From: Zygnema cylindricum
Lineage: Eukaryota > Streptophyta > Zygnematophyceae > Zygnematales > Zygnemataceae
Direction: 5' to 3'
NCBI GenBank assembly: GCA_037447655.1
Contig: JBBHKE010003572.1
Coordinates: forward strand, 1 to 62,000
DNA length: 62,000 nt
The first letter of the stretch is position 1. Each line of letters opens with the position of its first letter. The notes below the pieces were generated by a model. It had not been told where the DNA came from, did no database searches, and worked only from the letters and a program-made list of their open reading frames with translations. The position numbers and the translations under genes are program-made. This document shows, one piece after another, positions 32,264-43,281 of the stretch.

Positions 32264-33270
32264 TCAAGTGAACGTTTGTCCACCTTCGCCTCCTTCGTAA
32301 TTTCCCAAGTCAACGAAATTTCCATGGCTTCCACCATGACCGCAATAGCGTCCACGACCACGACCACTATCACGTCCGCGACCGCGACCTCTAAAACTAC
32401 GTCCGCCTCTTACTCCTCCGCTACTAAATTTACAGTAGCATTGTTGGCTCGTGTGACCTAGTTTCCCACAATTGAAGCATTCTCTCTTCTTTTCCGGACA
32501 CGAAGCCGAAATATGACCGGGCCGGTTGCAACGGAAACACAAGACGTTGCTATTATCATTCTGGACGGACCGAGGTCTCGAATTTCCGCCCTTATCAAGC
32601 CATTTTCCACGACCTCTCGGACCTCCTCCTTTTCCACCCCCTCTTCTACGGAAATAATGTAAGTCCACGAATTCGGGAGCGGTCACATTCAAGGATCCCG
32701 TGCCCAAAGAGCCCTTTGAAGAGCTAACACGATTACTCTCCGCCATCTATAAATTATTCACAATAAACTCGTAGGTGTTATTTTCCCTCGCAAGTAAAAT
32801 CTCCATGAGGTGGATCCACTTATCCGGTAATGCATTCAAAAATCCGGTTACTTTGTCCTCCTCCGTGATTACTCTCCCATTGTTGAGAAGTTGCTCCACA
32901 ATGATATTGAATCTCTTCACGGCATCGTCAAAGGATTCGTTGGATTTCATCTTGAATTGCATAAAATCGGAAAACATATATTGCCCCTCGTTTTGGATTC
33001 CCCTCTCAAATTGGGATTCCAACGCCTTCCAACATCCGTGTGCGGTGCTATGCGTGAGGAAATGATCATGCACGGACAAGTTTGCATTAATCCGGTGATG
33101 GCTGCAAGATTCTTTCGCTTCCACAACCGACGAGCTTTCGCATCTCCAACCGGCATTTTCTCCTCTCCATTGACGACCTTCCAAAGGCCTCTCAAAATCA
33201 ATTGAGCTCGAATATATTTCTTCCATGAAGGGTAATTCGATCCATTGAATACGACGGTCTTTGCGGGCAT
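32264..33270 (-). pseudogene. gag: Element D gag
   Basis: The N-terminal FNGSNYPSWKKYIRAQLILRG (32947-33270) is a typical copia gag start. A frameshift near 33080 moves to the frame 32747-33226 (WKALESQFERG, MQFKMKSNESFDDAVKRF, FLNALPDKW). A TAG at 32747 then interrupts before the nucleocapsid. Two CCHC knuckles follow: CFRCNRPGHISASC and CFNCGKLGHTSQQC. The tail is rich in RGRGRG (about 32340-32420). A second copy of this tail style is in H (46039-46491). Confidence 0.92.
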
Positions 33271-33708
33271 CTAAAACATTTCCACTTTTCCTTGACTATC
33301 TTCTTCTAAATCAAAATCGTCATCAAGCTTAAGTTTCCCCCTCTTATATTTCACTTTCTTTGCCTCCCCATCACTATCATCGGAATCATCTCCATCCGGA
33401 TCAGGATCTGGATCACCGTGAAATAATTCATCGAACCTCCTATCCACAGCCGAGAAATTCTCATCAAACCGACGCATGAAATTCTCCAAATACTCTCGCA
33501 TTTGATTGTCGGACATCGAGCCACCGACACCTCTATTTTGATCAACCAACTCCGTGGGGAATGATGACTCAAATGCGGATCCGGTAAAATTGAACTCTTT
33601 CTCTTCTTTAGGAGGATCCTCGGGAGTCGGCAAATTTTCCCAAAAATTAGAAACGGGGGTAGCTGAAGAGGAGGGAGTGAAAGGGGACTTCTTTTTGTTC
33701 CTTCCCAT
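33271..33708 (-). CDS. Short ORF ahead of gag in element D
   Basis: 145 codons starting MGRNKKKSPFTPSSSATPV, directly after the PBS and in the same frame as the gag N-terminus, separated from it only by a TAG (33271-33273) followed at once by ATG. The product is Pro/Ser-rich, then has a coiled-coil-like MREYLENFMRRFDENF, then a very acidic DPDPDPDGDDSDDSD stretch and a basic KKVKYKRGK patch. I know no family for it. It could be an N-terminal gag extension with a mutated codon or a separate small ORF. Confidence 0.6.
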   Translation of the reverse strand: MGRNKKKSPFTPSSSATPVSNFWENLPTPEDPPKEEKEFNFTGSAFESSFPTELVDQNRGVGGSMSDNQMREYLENFMRRFDENFSAVDRRFDELFHGDPDPDPDGDDSDDSDGEAKKVKYKRGKLKLDDDFDLEEDSQGKVEMF

Positions 33709-33730
33709 ACACTACAATGGAGCTCTACCC

Positions 33731-33742
33731 GCTCCGATACCA
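33731..33742 (-). promoter_or_regulatory. Element D primer-binding site, tRNA-Met 3'-end type
   Basis: TGGTATCGGAGC on the minus strand, two bases inside the 5' LTR edge. Same conventional type and same single change as in copia-2. Confidence 0.88.
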
Positions 33743-33744
33743 AA

Positions 33745-34312
33745 TGAAAGGATCGATAAAAAACTCTGAGCTCACTAACAAACACTTTTAGTAGCAGAAT
33801 CATTTAGAATATAAAATATTACATCAACATTGAAGAAACATTTTGGAAATTTCTCATATTAATAAAAATCCGAAATTACAAATTTGCTTCTCTATCTCTT
33901 ATATTACTCCATATAATCCTCCAATTTCTCATTGATTAACACACAGTCATGGTGTCCTTTTAAATACAATACCATCCATGGGGTGACACGTGTGAGCGTG
34001 CGCCGCCAAGAAGCCTCCAGAAATCTGCCACCTGTCCGCAGATTAGACTAGAACACTCTAATTCTCACTAAGGACCAAAACATTGCAAACGACAAGCTAA
34101 GACAAAAGTGCTAGACAAAACTAGAAGTACTATCGTACTTAAATAAACGTACAAAGAAATCTACGCGAAACTACAATTTTGTCGCGAAGTGAAACAAACA
34201 GTACTTCCGCGAAAATGAACTTACTAGTACTGTCGCGATACATCTTTAATAAAGTACAGTACCGAATCGAATTGATTCTTCGTACGCACGATTATTTCAA
34301 TGAATCGTAACA
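33745..34312 (-). repeat. Element D 5' LTR
   Basis: 568 bp, ends identical to the 3' LTR. It is followed at 34313 by ctgtg and the resumed E2 LTR. Confidence 0.95.
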
Positions 34313-34317
34313 CTGTG

Positions 34318-35031
34318 TCGTACAGAGAGGTATAGGTGCAATAGTTCTTTGTGTACGACCATCGTATGACATGGCCAAAATGTCGATGCCTGCCATATCT
34401 GGAATCGTTCCCATATTCTCCGGAGATGCCGCAAGCTAATGATGTTGTGCCACTTGTCACTTGACATGGTGGTGACCAAAAACCGCCAAAACGCATATTC
34501 AGCGATCTCGACACCTATCGTGGCCGTTTGATCAAAACCAACTTTTAACCCTAGCCGTTGAAAATAAATGCATGGTATTTGTTTCGCTGTCAAAACAAAT
34601 GTGATGTATTGGTTTGTGATGTATTATAAACCGTGTTCTTTTCAATTGTATTTATGTCCTTAGATTCTATTTGCGTCGTAAAATGAATTCATCTACCTGT
34701 TTTTATTAAAAAAGTTATGGAACCCCATATACTTCTACACCGGTCCTAGACTTATGGGATAAAGCTAACTGTGACACGTATTTCATGGACGGCAGGTACG
34801 AAGATCAAATCCTGGGTCTGTCAACTATTTTTTTGGTAAACCTATCAAAAACTACTGCTTGTCTCTCTTTGGACAACATAGGCAGCCATGGCTCGAGCTC
34901 CCTCTCCAAGCTTCAGTGACTATGACAAGTGTGGGAGTTGAAGAGAGAAGTTAGAGGCGGACTACCTCTGCTTCTTTTCTGCATTACAATTTTAAATCTA
35001 GAAAATACTAAAAGAACGTTTAATTTCTACA
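34318..35031 (-). repeat. E2 3' LTR, portion beyond the D insertion
   Basis: Continues the LTR begun at 27996-28331. Together they give about 1050 bp, the size of copia-1 LTRs. It ends ...taatttctaca, i.e. TGTAGAAATTA on the minus strand, followed by the polypurine tract tagaaaataaagggag. Confidence 0.92.
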
Positions 35032-35044
35032 CTCCCTTTATTTT

Positions 35045-36500
35045 CTAGTCACTCTTCAATTTAAGACCACACTTATCCTTCCAGAAAATTAGCTTAGGGG
35101 AAGGCACATGTTTGGTCATCATATCTGCTATTTCACTATCACGTCTATACTCTAAACTGATTATTCTGTCTTCTAGGTCTAATGTCCATATGTTTGACTT
35201 TAAAGTGGTGTTTAGGATTAGCAAATATGGCAATGGCTGCATGATTATCACAAAACACTTTTTGGACACCACTCGTAATATGACCAATCTCACTAAGCAA
35301 AGACTTAACCCACATTAATTCTTTTAGAGCAGAGAAAGAGGCCATGTACTCAGCCTTCATGGTGGACTGAGCAATGACCTTTTGCTGCTTGCTACTCTTG
35401 CAGCAAGCCCCATCACCCATATACAATACATTCCCAGATGTGCATCTTCTCATATGAGCATACCTTAAACTGGCATCACTCGAAGTGGTGATGTCAATAT
35501 TGTTCCCACCCAAATGCAACCATAGATCTCTAGTCCCTATGAGATATCCAAATACTCTTTTAGGTGCTTCCCAAAAATTCTTAGTGGAAGCATTCAGACT
35601 CCTACTTAGTACTCCTACAATTGCAGCTATGTCAGGCCAGGTACAATTCATAAAAAAATTAGGTTGCCCACTATTAGTTTATAAGGAATTGTCTGCTTAA
35701 ATCTTTTCGCTTTAGGGCCTAACTCATCATCCAAGATATAACTCCCTCTTCCACACTCCCCTCACTTCCCTTCTTTAGTTCCATTCGAGTGGTACAACTA
35801 TTAGGCTTGTCCATTTGGAATCTTTCTAACAAGTTTCTAATGGCCTCCTTCTGAGTTAATCTAATTATCTTTCTATCTCTGTCTTTCTCTAGCTAAATTC
35901 CCGAAATATACTTTGCTTCGCCCATATCTTTATCTCAAATCTACCTTTTAGATCCGTTTTCAACTTATTTTTTTTATCCATAGATTTACTTAAGACAAGC
36001 AAATCAACAACATAAATTGTAATAAATATAAATCCTTCATCATCTTCAAACAAATAAATTGAGTGATATGGGTTGTACCAAATGTATCCCAAACGTGTAA
36101 AAAACTCATCAAACTTCTTATTCCTTTGCCGGGGCGCCTGTTTCAACCCATACAAAGATTTGATCAATCAACAAACCTTGCTCTCTTCCCTTTGCTCCAC
36201 AAATCCTTCGGGTTGTCGCATAAAGATCTCCTCTTCAAACTCTCCATGTAGGAAGGTTGTCTTGATGTCCATTTGATGTACTTCCAGGTCTTATGCTGTT
36301 GCCAAACGGAGAAGTATCCGGAAGGAGGGAAACGTGACAATAGGGGCAAATTTCTTCTCGTAGTCTATTCCTTTTTCGTGGGTAAATCCTTTCGCCGCTA
36401 ACAAAGCCTTGTAGCGCTCAATAGTATTATCCGCGTTGTGTTTTAATTTAATTACCCACTTACACCAGATTGGCTTTAAGTTAAGAGGAAAGTCCACCAA
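35045..36500 (-). pseudogene. E2 reverse transcriptase and RNase H (broken)
   Basis: RT pieces: CKWVIKLKHNADNTIERYKA (36291-36500), LYGLKQAPRQRNKK and ITIYVVDLLVLS (35889-36167), where the catalytic YVDD reads Y-V-V-D. RNase H (35145-35651) has WPDIAAIVGVLSRSLNA, TTSSDASLRYA, MGDGACC, QSTMKAEYMASFSALKE and VFCDNHAAIAI. It ends ADMMTKHVPSPKL at about 35045. It is the nearest relative of copia-1 RNase H in this window. Confidence 0.88.
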
Positions 36501-36916
36501 TTCCCATGTATCGTTGCCGTAATCGAAGCCATCTCCTCATTAATGGTTGTCTTCCAACGGTTCCTCTCTAGAGAATTCATTGCCTCACCATAAGTCTGGG
36601 CTTCATCAGGGTGAGACAAATTGGTTACCTTGCTGTTAACTTATTTCTCTTGCAGTATTTTGCTGCTTCTCCTTACACCCTCAAACTCTGATACCGGAAT
36701 GGATGGCTCTCGTGGATTCGTTCAAAGAGTTTCGACTTCTCCCCTATCCGTTAATTCCGGGTCTATTCTCACCACGTCTTCCGTTTCGGTTGGAGTTGGC
36801 ACTAGGGGTTCCACGAGTGAATCCTCCTCGGTCTCATTTGTACCTGCAAGATCATCATCTTCTCAAAAACCTAGATAGTTAGGAAGCTAATAGTCATCAG
36901 AATTTTCTAACTCAAA

Positions 36917-37720
36917 TCAGATTTTGACTGTCTTTGTATGCTTAAAGTCATCTATATATTTCCCTTCATCCATAACCACTAGATGCTTCATTAGGATTAT
37001 GTCTTCTCTCTTAAGATCATATACTCTATATCCTTTTAGATCTTCATAATATCCTAGCAAATATCTTGGTTTTCGTTTCGGATCCAACTTGTAATTTGAC
37101 AGATCTGTGTTTAGCCTAAACACTTGATTACCGAAAACCTTTAAGTGTGTTACATCTGGTTTTCGGCCGGTCCATCTCTCATAAAGAGTTTGGCCATTTA
37201 CTACGGAAGTAAGAACTCTATTCTTGAGATAATTAGCATAGTTCATTGCTTCTGATCTCTTTCCTATCTCCTTATCGGACAACATACTCCGGGCACTTTC
37301 TCTTAGTGTCCTATTTAACCTCTCGACTACACCATTCTTGCTTAGGATTTTCAAGGACTATCTTTTGATGTTGCACTCTATCTTCTCTTAGAAAATCATC
37401 AAACTGATTAGAGATTTATTCTCCCCCATTATCACTCCTTACTCTCTTAATAGAGGTCCCATGAAGTTTCTCAATCCACGCTTTATATTCCTTAAAAACC
37501 TGTGGAGCCTCTGATTTATAATTCAAAAAGTACACTCTAGAATACTGAGACCAATCGTCAGTGATTGTCATCATAATTCTCTTCCCCCCGGGTGAAGGCA
37601 CTTTGGTTGGTCCCCAAATATCAGTCTGTACCAAGTCTAAAACTTTCTCTCCTTTATAAGTGGCTTTCGTAGGGAAGGGTTACCTGTGTGCCTTACCTTG
37701 AGCATAACCACTACAGTCAG
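36917..37720 (-). pseudogene. E2 integrase (broken)
   Basis: The core (37416-37634) includes VQTDIWGPTKVPSPGGKR and RVRSDNGGE. After a frameshift, GVVERLNRTLRESARSML (37354 downward) supplies the catalytic Glu. Then come YERWTGRKPDVTHLKVFGNQ, PRYLLGYYEDLKGYRVYD and VVMDEGKYIDDFK. All three catalytic acids can be found but not in one frame. Confidence 0.88.
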
Positions 37721-37853
37721 TTAGGTTTTCACACTCTCCAAACATAATTCCTTCCACTATTCCCATCTTTTTCATTTCTTTCAACTTATCTAAATGCACT
37801 TGTCGAAGCCTCTTATGCCACAACATAATATCATGAACACCAACATAATAAAG

Positions 37854-39363
37854 TTACTTCTTTTCATTGCTCAAAATCAGCTTAAATATCCCTTGGCTAC
37901 CCTTTTCACTAGTGAAATAAACTTCCTCCTCTAAGCTAGCAGTAAAGGTTCCCTTCCTAGTGCTAGTCTCAAAACCCTTATCATCTAATACAGACGTTGA
38001 GATGAGGATTTTGTTTAACTCTGGAATAAACAACACATCACGGAATGTCACTACGGATGTCTTTCTTCCCACTAATGCTTTTAGATCTACCGAACGCCAC
38101 CATAGTAGTAGTGACTACTCTCCCATCCCTATACTCTATCTCTACGGTGGGAATCTTCTCATCTTTGTGAACAGGTGTTTATCCTTGACACATGTGCATG
38201 GAGGCACCCGAATCCACAATCCAACCTCCTTCACCTTTTTATCATCCAAAAGCACATTTTCGTGGAATTTCACCTCGCCTTCGCCTCCAACCTCATCCAA
38301 TAAGAGCATCATCCCTCGCCCTCTAATTCCTCATTATGTACCTGTCAAGAGTCTTTTTCTTTCCTTTCAAAGATCCACCAAGCCCCTCCTTTTACCGAAG
38401 TTTATTTTGCTTAGAGCACTCAGCCATTTAGTGCCTTAGTTTCTTACAAAAATGACACAGCCCCTTGGGAGACCTTTGTCCTGACTCATCAAACTCACTT
38501 TTTTACCACCCCCCTCCATAGTTTTTGACTAGCTTTTTGGAATCCTTGTTTCTCCAATCAGTCCCGGCAACCAAGGCTTGCTCACCTTTTCCTCCCTTTC
38601 GGATCTCTATTGTATTCTCTCGAACGAGAATTATCCCTACCACAAAATTCCATATCCACCTTGAGTCCGGAACATCCTACACTCGATTAACTATATTCTT
38701 GAACTCATCGGGTAACTTTATGAGCAAGCAGTTAACCTTTTCCTTTTCAGTTTCTACTTTTCCAGCACACTATCTAGCTCCATGAAAAGTGTTACGAGCT
38801 CATAATAAAAATCCAACATCTTCCCCCCTTTGTATACATATGCATCTATATTCTTATCAGCCAACTCTTGTTGCTGAATTGTACTACTTCGATACATCTT
38901 TATGGGAGCCACCTATAGATCGAATGCCCTTCTTACCTGCAAATGAGGTGATGCATGGCCTTTGTGTAAGATGGTGGAGTATGAAGTGTTTTGCCGCCAT
39001 GTTATTGTTATCTCATGTATTAACATCACTCTTCCCATTCCTCGAAACAAGTGAAATGAAAGCGATCCGGTTGCTATAGGTGTTGCGATCAATGTGATTG
39101 TTTTTTTTTCTTTCCCTTTGTCCATCACAATACTCTCCCCATCCTCACTCTCCTCCGATGGAGCTAGATCTGCCCTTTTAGTAAACTTGGTCCTTGCAAA
39201 CCCTGCAAACCCTGAAGGAATACCCAGGCTTGATGGACGCCTCACTCTTCCACTCTCTATCCCCCAAAACCTTTTCTCACATAGAGCTCCTATCATCATA
39301 CTCTCCCAGTATATGTAGCCAATTCTATTAAAGATAGGCACCCTAGAGGGTGGGCCCATAACC
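37854..39363 (-). pseudogene. gag: E2 gag and protease (broken)
   Basis: The gag start reads M-E-V-S-Q-F-stop then V-M-G-P-P-S-R-V-P-I-F through the PBS: the CAG seen in relatives is TAG here. The frame 38913-39359 has YWESMMIGALCEKRFWGI, near-identical to copia-1. The knuckle near 38405-38450 reads CHFCKKLRH-stop-MAEC. The protease motif WIVDSGASMHMC is near 38185-38225. The frame 37854-38072 holds the segment downstream of protease (FIPELNKILISTSVLDDKGF). Confidence 0.87.
39349..39363 (-). promoter_or_regulatory. E2 primer-binding site, internal initiator tRNA-Met type
   Basis: GGTTATGGGCCCACC on the minus strand abuts the LTR end, identical to copia-1 over 15 bases. Confidence 0.85.
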
Positions 39364-39995
39364 TAAAATTGTGAGACCTCCATAGGTCCTTAGAATGGGC
39401 AGCTCACACGAAGCCCCTGGATAACCCTGACCCCTTTGTGTTTCAGCAAGAATAACTGCCACCGTGGCAGACAAAAACTCTGACCACCTTCACCCATGTG
39501 AAGATAGGACTCCCTTGAGTCGATAACAAAAAGATTTTATGAATTTGCTCCCTCAAGCAGTAAGTAATGAAGGGTCAAAGTTTACCTTTTGTACACAAAC
39601 ACTCTAGGAGAGAGGCGGCTACCTACCAATTTTTGGAAGTCCTAAATCCCTCTCTAAACCCTCCACTATAGAGTATGGCACCAATTAGAATACAATGTCG
39701 TACAGAAAGATATAAGCGCCGAAGTACTTTCTATACGACCATCGTACAACATGGCCAAAATGTCCATGCTTGCCATATCCGGATTCATTCCGATATTCTC
39801 CGAAGATGCCGCAAGCCAATGAGGTTGTGCCACGTGTCATTTGATGTGGCAATGACAGAAAACCAAAAAAACGCCTATTTTGCGATCTCGACAGCTTTCG
39901 TGGCTGTTTGATCAAAACTGGCTTTTAACCCTAGCCGTCGAAAATAAAAGCGCCGTATAACTTTCGCAGTCTAAAAAAATTCGCGGCATTTGTTT
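39364..39995 (-). repeat. E2 5' LTR, truncated
   Basis: Aligns with the 3' LTR from gagacctccataggtcc to ggcatttgtttcgc, then stops. The remaining about 400 bp (U3 end, with TGTAGAAATT) are absent and G gag follows directly at 39996. Confidence 0.88.
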
Positions 39996-42088
39996 CGCGA
40001 TTCTCTTGACCAATGGGGGACACAGAATTACACTTATCTCTCTTCCCCATATTACCGATGTGGAGAAGCTTCAAAATATCTTCATCTTGTTTCTCCTCTT
40101 TCCCTTCTTCCTCCTCATTTACATTCCAACTTCTTATTTCATCCAAACAAGGACATTCCGCAATATAGTAACCTGGGTTCCCTACAAAAGAGGCAAACCC
40201 CTCCTTTCGAAGCTCCCCTTTCTTGTCCTTTTCCTCTCTTTCCACCGCAATTCTGATAAGGTATCTTTATCTTTCTTCCTCTCATCACGCTTTCGCCAGT
40301 CACCACCAGCCGTTAGTGCATTCACCTTGTCACTTCCCCTACGAAGCTTCAAAGTGCTTTCGCTCACAAGAATCAACCCCATGGTATTGCTCCAAGTCCA
40401 TGAGGAGCAATCGATGTCCTACATTCAGTTAATTGTGTTTTCGTACTCATTTGGAAGTTTCATGATTAGTGTGTTAATCTTTTTCTCCTTGGATTCTACA
40501 CATCCTGCACTAGCAAGCTCAGTATATAACACATCAATATCATTGCAAAACTATATCATGACACTGTCTTTATACACATAGGCCTCTATTTCTTGTTTTA
40601 CTAACTGCTGCTTCTGTATAGTCTCACTATTATAAATCTGAATTAGTGTTTCCCACATTTTTGAAGACTTGGTTAGATTTAAAATAGTGATAGCAATGGA
40701 CTTAGAAACATATCTAAGTATGAGATGTTTTGTTATAGTATTTTTATATTCCTAAATTTTCCTGTCGTTTTCTTCAGTTTTTGGTTCAGTTATAATCCCC
40801 ACAAGTGGAACCGTAGCCAAAAGCCTAGCTCCCCTCACCATCGGTGTCCCTTTATCCTTCTCCCTTTTTCCCCCTTTCATGATAATTATTTTCCCTTCAC
40901 CTTCCGTTGCATCCTTACTCCGGTTGGTTTTCTAGAAAGCCCCAGATGATTCTCCATAGTGAGTTCTAAATCAGGGGGGTGCACCGTTTGTTTTGCGCTT
41001 ACTGTAAAACAAAAAGACATGCCGTTGAAGAATGTCAAAAATTGGCGAGGCCGAAAGCAGTCGAGGCTTCTAATCCCCATAAAAATGGAGGGAATGCCAT
41101 CGTTGCCCATGCCACACCACCAGTTCTTCCCAGCCCCCCACTCCTTTCGCACCCTTCTCTCCCTCCAAATTTTCCTTTTCCTAACCATTACTCCCCTTCT
41201 CCATCCTTCCCACAATCTTATATCGCTGCAGCGCAATATGCCTCTTCAAACTCCGTTAACCCCTCTTGGCCGATTGTTTCCTCCCCACATTTTCCCCCTA
41301 ATTATCCCACTCCAGTAGCTACCTTTTTTGTACTCATTCCCTCACCAAAATTTGGATATGGCTATGTTGCCCATCATATCCCAGTTTTTGTCCCTCCGGA
41401 TACTCAATTTCACAAGGGTACGCTTTCCAATCTCAAACCCATGCAATTGGCTTATAGACAGTGGTGTTAGTCACCACCTATCACCATGATCCGATTCTAC
41501 ACATCCTGCACTAGCAAGCTCAGTATATAACACATCAATATCATTGCAAAACTATATCATGACACTGTCTTTATACACATAGGCCTCTATTTATTGTTTT
41601 ACTAACTGCTGCTTCTGTATAGTCTCACTAGTATAAATCTGAATTAGTATTTCACAGATTTTTGAAGACTTGGTTAGGTTTAAAAGAGTGATAGCGATGG
41701 ACTTAGACTCGTTTCTAAGTGTAAGGTGTTTTGCTATAGAGTTTTGTACTCCCAAATATGTTATTTTCTTCAGTTTTAGTTATAACCCATACAAATGGAA
41801 CCGTAGCCAAGAGCCTAGTTCCCCTTACTACTGGTGTTCCTTTACACTTCTCCCATTTTTCCTCTTCCATGACAATAATTTTCCTTCACCTTCAGTTGCA
41901 TCTAAACTCCGGTTGGTTTTTTGGGAAGCCATAGATGAATCTTCATAGTTAGTTCCACCAAAGACCGGTGGCGAACACCTCACTTGTCCCGAAACAATTC
42001 CCCATAAGTGCTTTTCGAAAAGCAATCTCTTCATCGTAAATTCCCAATAAGAGTGAAGTTTGTTCCATCAAACATAGGCACCCTAGAT
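39996..42088 (-). pseudogene. gag: Element G gag with internal duplication and foreign insert
   Basis: The N-terminus just after the PBS reads SRVPMFDGTNFTLIG, then (41828-42034) KRLLFEKHLWGIVSG, homologous to copia-1 gag CEKRFWGIV. The knuckle lies near 40110-40190 (GNPGYYIAECPCLDEIRS; the Cys positions partly mutated). A 470-bp stretch is present twice (40492-40966 and 41493-41955) with an unrelated plus-strand segment between the copies. The sequence stops at 39996 against the E2 LTR. Confidence 0.8.
40967..41492 (+). pseudogene. Foreign copia gag/protease segment, opposite strand
   Basis: The plus-strand frame 40979-41470 starts with a perfect CCHC knuckle CAYCKTKRHAVEEC, then a long Pro/Ser/Phe-rich linker. 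At the very end, after a one-base shift, it has WLIDSGVSHHLSP, a copia protease active site. The linker and HHLSP style differ from every other element in the window, so it comes from another copia lineage. It is flanked on both sides by the duplicated G gag stretch. Confidence 0.85.
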
Positions 42089-42103
42089 GGTGGGCCCATA
42101 ACC
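42089..42103 (-). promoter_or_regulatory. Element G primer-binding site, internal initiator tRNA-Met type
   Basis: GGTTATGGGCCCACC on the minus strand directly after the LTR end ...GAATTACA. Fifteen of 15 bases match the initiator tRNA-Met anticodon arm complement. Confidence 0.85.
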
Positions 42104-43281
42104 TGTAATTCTATGGGCTTCATTCCCCACAGAATTTGCAGATCCAAATAAGATTATCTAGCTAATGCTGACTCCAAGTTGATACAAATCCAAATGACTA
42201 ACACTGTGACAATCAAAAACCCAATACAGCTTCACCTTTGTGAAATAAGACTTTTTGTGTGCTCAGATCCCCTACAGAATGCAAAGTTAGAATATGAGTA
42301 TTTGGACACATTCCCCCACTTTGACTTTCCCTAAGAAATGTAGCCACCGGAAAAAATTATGATCGACTACAACGTGTGTATCCTAGACTCCCCTAAGTCC
42401 GCAGAAAAAAGAATCACTGAAAATTGTCAACTAAGTGAGTTTTGATTCAATGGCAAAGTTTGCCAATTTATAAAGATGCACTCTAGGAGAGAGGGGGCTA
42501 CCTACTATTTTTCTAAGTCCTAAACCCCACTCTAAACCCTCTACTACTAAAGTACGGCACCAATCACAAGACTGTAGTGTACATGAAAGTACAGGTGTCA
42601 GAGAACTTTTTGTACGACATTTGTACGGCATGTCCATTCCGATGACATCTCTCACATCCGGACTTGTTGTCTTCGGCTCCGAAGATTTCCTAAACTTGTA
42701 TGATGTTGCCACGTGTCATCCAGAGTGGCGGCGTCCAAAAACAGCCAAAACGTCCTTTCCGCAATATCGGCTCTTACCACGACCGTTCGATGAAGACCGA
42801 TTTCTAATATTAGCCTTCGAAACATATGTATCACACATTTGTTTCGTGCGGTACCCTAATTCGTACTAAAACTAATTGTGTCTGTGCTAACAATTTGTTT
42901 TCTCCGTGAAATGAATTAGCCTACGTGTACATCTTTAAATATCTATCGTACTCTATATACTTTAGCAGTGGTCTTAGACCTATATGATAAAGCTAATGGC
43001 TACGGGTGATTTGACAAACGGTAGTTATCAGGATCAAATCGTGGGTTTGTTAAATCCTTTTTTGGTAAATATACCAATATCTACTCTTGTCTCTCTAGAA
43101 GGCCTAGGCAGCCATGGCTCTAGCTCCCTGCCCAACCTTCAGTGACTGCAACATGTGTGAGAGCTTGGAGAAGGGAGTTAAGGTCTTGGAGAAGGGAGTA
43201 AGAGGTAGATTGCCTTTACTCTTTTCTATCCTAACTCTTTTCTATCCTAATACAGACCTACAAAATACTTAAATTTCAACA
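42104..43281 (-). repeat. Element G 5' LTR
   Basis: 1178 bp, partner of 26259-27409. Near its end it carries the in-frame ATG of gag (ATG AAG CCC ATA GAA TTA CA), the counterpart of M-E-V-S-E-F-Q in copia-1. Confidence 0.92.

Larger units (their letters stand above)
28332..34312 (-). mobile_element. Element D: full-length copia inserted in an LTR of E2
   Basis: LTRs 28332-28900 (569 bp) and 33745-34312 (568 bp) run tgaaaggatcg...cgtaaca in plus-strand reading. The target duplication ctgtg is exact (28327-28331, 34313-34317). The PBS TGGTATCGGAGC (33731-33742) is separated by two bases from the 5' LTR; the polypurine tract gaagagggggaa abuts the 3' LTR. All five polyprotein domains are present and better preserved than in H. 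The LTRs differ at about 6% of positions by eye. It is the youngest member of the left nest. Confidence 0.95.
27996..39995 (-). mobile_element. Element E2: copia inserted in G, itself holding D
   Basis: The 3' LTR is 27996-35031 (split by D). The internal region 35032-39363 has RNase H, RT, integrase, protease and gag in minus-strand order. The 5' LTR remnant is 39364 to about 39995, broken after ...gcatttgtttcgc. The upper part of the 5' LTR and the adjoining pol of G are missing, so the second copy of its target duplication (expected atctt) cannot be found. PBS, gag start and LTR are of copia-1 type. Confidence 0.87.
26259..43281 (-). mobile_element. Element G: copia inserted in RNase H of H
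   Basis: The 5' LTR (42104-43281) and 3' LTR (26259-27409) end TGTTGAAATTTAAGTA... and ...GAATTACA on the minus strand. A perfect target duplication cctag flanks them (26254-26258, 43282-43286). The PBS at 42089-42103 is the internal initiator-tRNA type. What survives inside is gag (39996-42088) and an RNase H scrap (27410-27995). The rest of pol was lost together with the 5' LTR upper part of E2, which had inserted into G. It belongs to the copia-1/E2 lineage. Confidence 0.88.

Noticed and set aside
40006-40581. 191-codon plus-strand frame
   Set aside because: Antisense to G gag; composition is hydrophobic and the minus strand carries the recognisable knuckle region.
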